From: JAGNNV01 sp039932395
GTDB lineage: Bacteria; Acidobacteriota; Vicinamibacteria; Fen-336; JAGNNV01
Direction of reading: 5' to 3'
Length of the DNA stretch: 6,144 nucleotides
Assembly: GCA_039932395.1 (NCBI GenBank)
Contig: JBDTQB010000288.1
Coordinates: 1-6,144 of the forward strand
Under the pieces are notes generated by a model. That model ran no database searches and was not told the origin of the DNA. It saw only the letters and a list, made by a program, of their open reading frames with translations. Each line of letters opens with the position of its first letter. Position 1 is the first letter of the stretch. Shown in pieces: positions 1 through 5,125 of this stretch. The position numbers and the translations under genes are program-made.

Positions 1-599
1 CCGAAACTCGACTGCGACTCACGACGCGCGCGCGGAAGGATGGCTTCAAACTCGGCCGAGCTGTTCGTGACGTGCATCCCCTTGCCGCCGCCGCCTCGTG
101 AGGGCTTGATCATCAAGGGGAAGCCGATGCGACTGGCTTCCACGCTGAGGCGCGCGTCCTGCTGATCGTCTCCGTCGTAGCCCGGGACCACGGGAACGTT
201 GAAGCGCTGGACCTGCTGACGCGCCGCCTTCTTGTCCCCCATCAATCGATGAACATCACCTTTCGGGCCGATGAAGACGACGCCCGCCGCCTCGCACGCG
301 TCGGCAAAGTCGCCGTTTTGCGACAGAAAGCCGTAGCCCGGGTGGATCGCCTGCGCGCCCGTCTGACGGGCGGCGTCCAGAATGCGGTCGATGCGCAGAT
401 ACGACTCAGACGAAGGCGCCTTGCCAATCAGCACCGAGCGATCGGCCTCGCGCACGTGAAGTGCCGAGGCGTCCGCCTCGGAGTACACCGCGATGGTCTC
501 AATCCCCATCGCCCGGCAGGTCTTGATGATGCGAACCGCGATCTCACCGCGGTTGGCGATGAGGACAGACTTGATGGGTCGAAGGGTCGGCTCGATCAT
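1..599 (-). CDS. Biotin carboxylase subunit of an acyl-CoA carboxylase (N-terminal part, runs off left edge)
   Basis: This is the N-terminal half of a biotin carboxylase domain, the ATP-dependent enzyme that carboxylates biotin in methylcrotonyl-, propionyl- or acetyl-CoA carboxylases in the cytoplasm. From the ATG at 599 the window holds 199 codons. Residues 11-24 carry the family-opening SVLIANRGEIAVRI motif, residues 86-92 read HPGYGFL, residues 120-124 are the MGDK nucleotide-site motif (Lys124), and residues 164-175 hold the ATP-grasp glycine loop IKPSRGGGGKGM (Lys165). The VVPGYDGDDQ stretch (137-146) and the Arg before the glycine loop resemble methylcrotonyl-CoA carboxylase alpha chains more than AccC, so a biotin-fused alpha subunit is likely, but the C-terminal half that would decide is outside the window. 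The usual FLSEN reads FLSQN (Gln94). No clear Shine-Dalgarno sequence precedes the ATG. The gene lies 28 nt after the SDR gene on the same strand, so co-transcription is likely. Confidence 0.93.
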   Translation of the reverse strand, partial: MIEPTLRPIKSVLIANRGEIAVRIIKTCRAMGIETIAVYSEADASALHVREADRSVLIGKAPSSESYLRIDRILDAARQTGAQAIHPGYGFLSQNGDFADACEAAGVVFIGPKGDVHRLMGDKKAARQQVQRFNVPVVPGYDGDDQQDARLSVEASRIGFPLMIKPSRGGGGKGMHVTNSSAEFEAILPRARRESQSSF

Positions 600-627
600 G
601 AGAAGGGCGGCCAAGGTTATCTCGCGC

Positions 628-1413
628 TTATGTCGAGGAGGGATCTTTGCGCGGCGCCATCAGCGACTTCAGCCGCGTGCGCAGTCGAAGACGTCCACGC
701 ACGCCGGTATTCACGCGGTGCAAGCCGGCAACCACCTGCCGCCTGAGTCCCACCGCCTTGGTTTGCGGCGTCCAGCCCAAGGGATTGGACGTGTCGAGAA
801 TCCTCTCGGGCAGATCGGACACCGCGTAGAACAAAGAGAACCGACCGGGAACCACCGGAGCGGTCACACACGTGGCGAAGAGGGACGCGGCGTCCTCGTG
901 AGAGAGCCAGTGCGACCGAAACATCGCATCGCGCGAGGGAGCGTCGGGGTGACGCAGCATGCCGAGGCGGATACAGATCACGTCGAGCCCGAAAGACGCA
1001 GCCTCCCGGCACATGCCTTCCACTTCGATCCGCGTGCGTCCGTACTCGGTATCAGAGGGACGCGATTCCGCCAGGGTGACCGGTGCGCTTCCCCGCAACT
1101 GGTCGGGGGCCAGAGCGCTGATTGAGGAGGGGATGATGACTCGCTGAAGCCCGCCGTCGCGCGCCGCTTCCAGAATGCGACCGACCATGTCGACGGACTT
1201 ACGAAACACTTCACGCGTTCCGACGTTCGCGCGAATGGGTGTCGCCAGATGGACGATCTGCTGGTGACCAATCAGCGCCGCGCGAAGGCTTTGCGGATCC
1301 TCTACGTCAAGTTCCGCATGGCTGGCGAAGGTCAAACCAGAGCCCGCCAGTCGCTTGCGAAGGACGCGGCCCACTCGTCCGTTCGCGCCCGTGACCAGTG
1401 TGCGCAGATTCAT
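628..1413 (-). CDS. NAD(P)-dependent SDR-family oxidoreductase, uronate dehydrogenase-like
   Basis: This is an extended/atypical short-chain dehydrogenase of 261 residues, about the size of bacterial uronate dehydrogenases. The N-terminus has the Rossmann dinucleotide motif TGANGRVG (residues 8-15), then the acidic ELDVED strand end (34-39) and HLATP (55-59). The active-site region has Ser96/Ser97 in IIPSSISAL and Tyr124 in EYGRTR. The C-terminal stretch HWLSHEDAASLF, followed later by NPLGWTPQ, resembles from memory the uronate dehydrogenase pattern TWFSHDDFVSL ... LGWKP, so oxidation of a sugar acid or related hydroxyl compound is a reasonable guess; the substrate is not shown. The catalytic YxxxK reads YGRTR, with Arg128 where Lys is expected. 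The ATG at 1413 is directly before the first beta strand (MNLRTLVTGA) and has no Shine-Dalgarno sequence. The gene ends with TAA and is the first gene of a likely two-gene unit with the biotin carboxylase. It diverges from the MarC gene. Confidence 0.9.
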   Translation of the reverse strand: MNLRTLVTGANGRVGRVLRKRLAGSGLTFASHAELDVEDPQSLRAALIGHQQIVHLATPIRANVGTREVFRKSVDMVGRILEAARDGGLQRVIIPSSISALAPDQLRGSAPVTLAESRPSDTEYGRTRIEVEGMCREAASFGLDVICIRLGMLRHPDAPSRDAMFRSHWLSHEDAASLFATCVTAPVVPGRFSLFYAVSDLPERILDTSNPLGWTPQTKAVGLRRQVVAGLHRVNTGVRGRLRLRTRLKSLMAPRKDPSST

Positions 1414-1420
1414 TCGTCTA

Positions 1421-1429
1421 GTTATCTCA
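1421..1429 (-). promoter_or_regulatory. Extended -10-like promoter element for the SDR gene
   Basis: Read on the minus strand the sequence is TGAGATAAC, an extended -10 (TGn) followed by GATAAC, which matches TATAAT at 4 of 6 positions. It ends 7 nt before the ATG at 1413, so transcription would begin at or next to the start codon. I see no convincing -35 at 16-18 nt spacing. This is inferred from pattern only. Confidence 0.35.
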
Positions 1430-1454
1430 CGGAAGACGGGGATCGCGACGCGAG

Positions 1455-1482
1455 TTGGAATCGGGCCTTGCGAGGCGATAAT
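1455..1482 (+). promoter_or_regulatory. Sigma70-type promoter for the marC-barrel-DUF2207 operon
   Basis: TTGGAA (1455-1460, 4 of 6 to TTGACA) is followed after 16 nt by GATAAT (1477-1482, 5 of 6 to TATAAT). The hexamer ends 9 nt before the MarC ATG at 1492, so the expected start of transcription falls around 1489-1492. With no Shine-Dalgarno sequence between, the mRNA would be leaderless or nearly so. The element sits in the only intergenic space available upstream of the operon. Confidence 0.5.
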
Positions 1483-1491
1483 CGCGGCGCC

Positions 1492-2103
1492 ATGTTTCCC
1501 GACTCGATCCTTCAGAGCTTCCTCACGCTCTTCGTCATGGTCGATCCCCTAGGGGTTGCCATCATCTTTCTGGGACTGGCCGGTTCGCGCTCGAAGGACG
1601 AGCGGCGGGCCATTGCCCGTAAAGCGGTGCTGGTGGCGGCGTGTGTCTTGTTCTCTTTCGCTCTCTTTGGCTCGGCCATCCTGAATCATCTCGGCATCAC
1701 CCTCAACGCCTTCCGGGTCGCGGGCGGATTGTTGCTCCTGAAAATCGCCAGCGACATGGTGTTCGCGCAGCTCGAAAGGGAGACCGAGGAGGAAGCGGCC
1801 GAAGCGCGCGTGCGGCCCGAAATCAGCGTCTTCCCTCTTGCGATTCCTCTTCTTGCCGGGCCGGGGGCCCTTGCCGGCGTCATGATTCTCGCCGGCAATC
1901 ACGATCCGACGGCGCAAGGTGCGGTGTACGGCAGCATCGCGCTCGTCTCGATCATCGCGTACATTTCGCTCATCCTCGCCGAGTGGCTGTTCAAGCTGCT
2001 CGGCCACACCGGCGTCAATGTCGTCACCCGCATCCTCGGGGTGCTGCTCGCGGCTCTCGCGGTGCAGTACATCGCGGACGGCGCGAAAGGACTTTTGATT
2101 TGA
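1492..2103 (+). CDS. marC: MarC-family integral membrane protein
   Basis: This is a 203-residue inner-membrane protein of the MarC/YchE/YhgN family, a usual length for the family. About six hydrophobic segments can be seen (roughly residues 5-28, 43-66, 71-92, 112-136, 145-165 and 178-200), with a charged acidic loop at 95-110. Family hallmarks are FVMVDPLG (14-21), FRVAGGLLLLKIASDM (74-89), PLAIPLLAGPGA (115-126) and RILGVLLAALAVQYIADG (180-197). The biochemical role of the family is not settled: the E. coli name came from a multiple antibiotic resistance link that was later disputed, and some homologues are annotated as amino-acid transporters. The ATG at 1492 gives the standard MarC N-terminus; upstream in-frame starts would overlap the divergent SDR gene. 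No Shine-Dalgarno sequence precedes it. It is the first gene of a three-gene operon and its TGA overlaps the next start. The symbol denotes the family, not proven orthology to E. coli marC. Confidence 0.93.
   Translation: MFPDSILQSFLTLFVMVDPLGVAIIFLGLAGSRSKDERRAIARKAVLVAACVLFSFALFGSAILNHLGITLNAFRVAGGLLLLKIASDMVFAQLERETEEEAAEARVRPEISVFPLAIPLLAGPGALAGVMILAGNHDPTAQGAVYGSIALVSIIAYISLILAEWLFKLLGHTGVNVVTRILGVLLAALAVQYIADGAKGLLI
2086..2091 (+). promoter_or_regulatory. Ribosome binding site fixing a TTG start
   Basis: AAAGGA inside the end of the MarC gene lies 8 nt before the TTG at 2100. It is the only clear Shine-Dalgarno-like site at a gene start in this window, and it supports TTG rather than the ATG at 2136, which would remove most of the signal peptide. 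Confidence 0.6.
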
Positions 2104-3272
2104 TCCAGTTTCTCCGTGGCGCCTCTCTCCTCCTCATGGCCGCGTGCCTGCTCGCAGATGCCAGGGCCGCGTCCGCTCAGTCGGACAACGTCTTTCGACC
2201 GGTGTCCTTCCAGACTCTGACCCCGGCAAAGACGCGCGCGTTCAGCGCCGATTTCTATGTCGACGACCGTGACCGCGACCCTCAGGGAATCGACGTCTTT
2301 GACGTGGGATTCCGCTTCCGATTCCAACTCGGGGAGAAGACCGAACTCTTCACCGACATCGTGGCGGATCGCGTCGTAGCACTTCCGGAATCGCCCGCCA
2401 TTCCGTCGTCGCCAAGGGATCTGATCTTCATCGGTTCGATCCAGCCGATTCCAAACGCGTTCAACGGCCAGCATCCCTATGTCGACAAACGCGCCAAGGC
2501 GCGTTTCGATGCCTTCATCCCCGGCACTGCTACCGTCGGAGCCACGCGGACGCTTCGGACGGAGGGCATCGCCCTCGGCGTGTCGGGGGCCGTGGTCATT
2601 CCGATGGCCCGCAGCGTGAACGCGCTGCGATCGGGAAGCAGTTCGGGAAGCCTGGACTTCGTGGTGGCGGGTCTCGTCTCGCGCGAGCTTCTGGGTGGAA
2701 CAGCTCACGGGCGCGTCGGCTTCACGCTGGCCGGCAACGGCTCTCTGCCTGATCGATCGTTCTCTGTTTCAGGCGGCACCGTGACCACGGTCGAAACCAG
2801 ACTTCCCATCGGTAATCGTCTCGACCTGGGACTCGCCTACGTTCGGCCCGTCACCCATAGCCTGGCTCTTGCGGCGGAAGCACGCATGACCAAAGAGTTC
2901 GTCGGTGATCAGCGCATCGACGCCGTGTCTCCTCTCGATGTGATGATCGGCGTGCACAAGCACTTCGGCCGATTCGAGCTCGCCGCTTCGCTGCTGAATC
3001 ACTTTCGCCCCCTGCCCTCCGGAGAGCTGCGCGCCAATCCCCTCGCGGGACAGATCGACTTGAGCCACTCCTCACTGGCCGATCGCAACGCCTTCCTGAC
3101 CCGCATCGGACTTGGGTCCGTGATCAGCCAGTTGCGCGACGAATCCCACTCCGTGGTGATCGGTTCATCCTCGACTGCCCTGCCCCCAGGCGCTTCGCGG
3201 ATCGCGCCCACGTACGGCATCCGCTCGGAACACAATCTCGGCTACATCTTCACCCTGACCTTCCGGCCGTAG
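2100..3272 (+). CDS. Secreted probable outer-membrane beta-barrel protein, function unknown
   Basis: I do not recognise a named family. Starting at TTG 2100 the product has 390 residues. It begins with a signal peptide: a hydrophobic run at about residues 7-19, then AASA-Q with likely signal peptidase I cleavage after Ala26. The mature part has many short alternating, glycine- and aromatic-rich strands (for example FDVGFRFRFQLG at 67-78, RVGFTLAGNG at 205-214, LDLGLAYVRPV at 241-251, ELAASLLNHF at 293-302) and ends GYIFTLTFRP, a barrel-like last strand, although the usual terminal aromatic is followed by Arg-Pro. No transmembrane helix is seen after the signal. An outer-membrane channel or structural barrel is inferred. 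The start overlaps the MarC stop by 4 nt (TTGA), which suggests translational coupling, and the next gene begins 2 nt after its TAG. A periplasmic beta-rich protein is the alternative. Confidence 0.8.
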   Translation: MIQFLRGASLLLMAACLLADARAASAQSDNVFRPVSFQTLTPAKTRAFSADFYVDDRDRDPQGIDVFDVGFRFRFQLGEKTELFTDIVADRVVALPESPAIPSSPRDLIFIGSIQPIPNAFNGQHPYVDKRAKARFDAFIPGTATVGATRTLRTEGIALGVSGAVVIPMARSVNALRSGSSSGSLDFVVAGLVSRELLGGTAHGRVGFTLAGNGSLPDRSFSVSGGTVTTVETRLPIGNRLDLGLAYVRPVTHSLALAAEARMTKEFVGDQRIDAVSPLDVMIGVHKHFGRFELAASLLNHFRPLPSGELRANPLAGQIDLSHSSLADRNAFLTRIGLGSVISQLRDESHSVVIGSSSTALPPGASRIAPTYGIRSEHNLGYIFTLTFRP

Positions 3273-3274
3273 GC

Positions 3275-5122
3275 ATGAAAAAAGCAACTCTTCTCCTGAT
3301 AGGCCTGCTGCTCGCGGCGGATGCTCGCGCGGAAGACGAGCTCCGGTGGAGCCGCCTCAACATCGTCACCCATATAAGCAACGATGGCAGCGTCGAGGTT
3401 TCGGAGACGCACGAGTTCACAGCCGGCGGGTCGTACTCGTACATCCAGCGCAGTCTCAACTTCGGGCCGGACCAGACCGCAGCCGTGCACGGTGTCTTCC
3501 GCGTGGCCGAGGACGGCTCGCGGATTCCCATGAGGGACACCGCGGACAAGTGCGCCGACTGCTATCAAGCCTATTTCTGGGGTCTCCAGATCTATCTGCG
3601 CGGCGAAAACGATTCACCCTTGCCGGATGGCACGCCGCGGAAGCTCATCATCGAGTACGGGCTCGTCGGTGGCCTGACGCCTGCGTGGGATCTTGCCGCA
3701 GGCCCTCGTCCTCTCGATGCGGAGACGACCTTTCGAAATCCCTTGACCCGTGCGGGCGAAGTGATCGCAGCATGGAAGGATGCGTCGCCCGGGCTTGCAC
3801 GCAACTACCGTCTCGATCACGACGTGGTCTTTCCCGCAACCAGCAACGCGGGTCCGGTCGGCGAGGTGAACTATCGCCTGGAATACGACGATGCCTGGGT
3901 GCTTCTGCACAAGGAGCGAGAGATAGGCGCGACACCCGGGGTCGACTACCGCGTGACCCAGGTTCTGCAATATCTCCCAGCCGGGCGCCCGGCGGCGGTG
4001 AACGTTCAGAACGCCGTTTTGAGGGTGGGTGCCGTGATCGTGCCCCTGGTCCTTGGACTGGCCCTCCTCCTCTTCTTCGTCCTTTCCAACCGGCTGTTCG
4101 CGCGCGAGCCCAGCCCAGACCGGGCGCTGTTCGAGCGACGGATCGCAAGCGTGCCGAGCGAACTGGTGGCGGCGGAATCCGGATGGTCGATGGGAGCGCC
4201 GGCTCTGGGCGATTTCCTCAGCCGGATGGCCGCGGAAAAGAAGCTGTCGATCACCGTCGATCAGGCCGAGACCGATGACGACGATGCCAAGATCAGCATG
4301 CGTCTGACCACCACGCGCGACAAGCTGCATCCGATCGAACGTGAAGTCATCGACAAGATCTTCGGCTCGTCCAACACGATCTCGACGGAGACCATTCAGG
4401 ATCGGTACCGCGGCAAGTCATTTGATCCGCACCGGACGCTGAGCGAAGCCTTCGAGAAACTGATGCCGGTGCGGGTGACAAAGCGGCGGCGGATGTGGGC
4501 GGTGCTTCATCTCGCGATGATGGCGGCAGGCATCGCGGCCATGGTGAAGAGCTTGACGGAGCAGAAGCTTTCCGACCCGTTTCCACTCTTCGCGGGCCTC
4601 CTGCCCGGCTACTTCCTTGTCCAGCTCTGGCCCGTGGGTTCGTCAACCCATCGGCGCGGGACTCTTGCTCTCATGCTTCCCGTTGTGTTGCTTGGAGTGA
4701 TCGGCGCGGCCATCGCTCTTTCCCCCAACAAACCGTTGAGCGGCTTCGCGGCGCTTGGGCTTGCATTGTTGAGCGCCGGCCACAGCGCGGGGCTGCTCGC
4801 GGGCGTGCGCCGATCGACGGAAGCGGATCTTGAGTTCGGCGCCGCGAGACGCTTCATCGTGGCGGAGTTGCAAAAGCCCCGCCCGAACCTGCGCGATGCG
4901 TGGGTGGAGTCCATCGACGCCGTGGGCGAGAGCCGCGCTCTGAAGCGTTGGAAGGCGCGTTACGGCGGTCAGTTCGCGGGTGCTCCCGATCTATCGGAAA
5001 CGAGCACGACCCCCATGCTCTCGGGGCCGCCCTTCACCGGCGAGCCGTTGCCCCGGCCTCACCTTCCCCCCAATTGGACGGAGGGTTTCACCGTCTACTC
5101 GGACGACGGGGACGACGACTAG
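3275..5122 (+). CDS. DUF2207-like membrane protein
   Basis: This is a 615-residue protein with the layout of DUF2207 membrane proteins, whose function is unknown. Residues 1-19 are a signal peptide (MKK, hydrophobic core, ARA-E cleavage). Residues 20-245 form an extracytoplasmic beta-rich domain that opens with the typical pattern of an N-terminal strand, a DGSVEVSETHEF segment (37-48) and a Y-x-x-I-x-R stretch (55-59). It includes a CADC pair (Cys93/Cys96). A transmembrane helix spans about 249-271. A soluble segment (280-400) has two winged-helix-like blocks around PSELVAAESGW and HPIEREVIDKIF. About four more hydrophobic segments follow (405-424, 434-453, 462-482, 487-510), then a soluble tail (515-615) ending YSDDGDDD. 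Many DUF2207 proteins end in a Gly/Ser-rich tail; this one has a Pro-rich then acidic tail instead. The ATG lies 2 nt after the barrel gene's stop with no good Shine-Dalgarno sequence, so coupling is likely. Its TAG overlaps the stop of the convergent deiminase gene. Confidence 0.82.
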   Translation: MKKATLLLIGLLLAADARAEDELRWSRLNIVTHISNDGSVEVSETHEFTAGGSYSYIQRSLNFGPDQTAAVHGVFRVAEDGSRIPMRDTADKCADCYQAYFWGLQIYLRGENDSPLPDGTPRKLIIEYGLVGGLTPAWDLAAGPRPLDAETTFRNPLTRAGEVIAAWKDASPGLARNYRLDHDVVFPATSNAGPVGEVNYRLEYDDAWVLLHKEREIGATPGVDYRVTQVLQYLPAGRPAAVNVQNAVLRVGAVIVPLVLGLALLLFFVLSNRLFAREPSPDRALFERRIASVPSELVAAESGWSMGAPALGDFLSRMAAEKKLSITVDQAETDDDDAKISMRLTTTRDKLHPIEREVIDKIFGSSNTISTETIQDRYRGKSFDPHRTLSEAFEKLMPVRVTKRRRMWAVLHLAMMAAGIAAMVKSLTEQKLSDPFPLFAGLLPGYFLVQLWPVGSSTHRRGTLALMLPVVLLGVIGAAIALSPNKPLSGFAALGLALLSAGHSAGLLAGVRRSTEADLEFGAARRFIVAELQKPRPNLRDAWVESIDAVGESRALKRWKARYGGQFAGAPDLSETSTTPMLSGPPFTGEPLPRPHLPPNWTEGFTVYSDDGDDD

Positions 5123-5125
5123 TCG
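5116..5125. other. Palindrome at the overlapping stop codons of convergent genes
   Basis: CGACTAGTCG is a perfect 10-bp palindrome. Its central CTAG (5119-5122) supplies TAG to the DUF2207-like gene on the plus strand and TAG to the deiminase gene on the minus strand, so the two genes overlap tail to tail by 4 bp. It has no loop and no U-tract, so it is not a terminator. No separate terminator is visible at this junction. Confidence 0.85.

Noticed and set aside
249..1125. Plus-strand open frames opposite the biotin carboxylase and SDR genes
   Set aside because: Their translations are Arg/His-rich without motifs, and both minus-strand genes are strongly supported.
1871..1898. Perfect 9-bp inverted repeat TTGCCGGCG / CGCCGGCAA with a 10-nt loop
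   Set aside because: It lies inside the marC coding region, encodes the conserved LAG...LAG segment, has no U-tract, and such stems are expected by chance in GC-rich DNA of this length.
1899..2708. Long minus-strand open frame (269 codons) across the marC/barrel junction
   Set aside because: It spans two well-supported plus-strand genes, its translation is Arg/Glu/His-rich with no domain motif, and long antisense frames are common in GC-rich coding DNA.
2130..3331. Similar signal peptides (LLADARA / LLAADARA) in the barrel and DUF2207-like proteins, considered as a duplicated segment
   Set aside because: The similarity is limited to about 8 residues of hydrophobic, Ala-rich signal sequence, and the mature proteins are unrelated; convergence of composition is enough.
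3346..4278. 310-codon plus-strand frame inside the DUF2207-like gene
   Set aside because: Its translation is a low-complexity Arg/Ser/Pro/Gly-rich shadow, with no signal or motif, while the overlapping frame has signal peptide, membrane helices and family layout.
3614..4330. 238-codon minus-strand frame opposite the DUF2207-like gene
   Set aside because: It shows no recognisable domain and a composition typical of antisense shadows.
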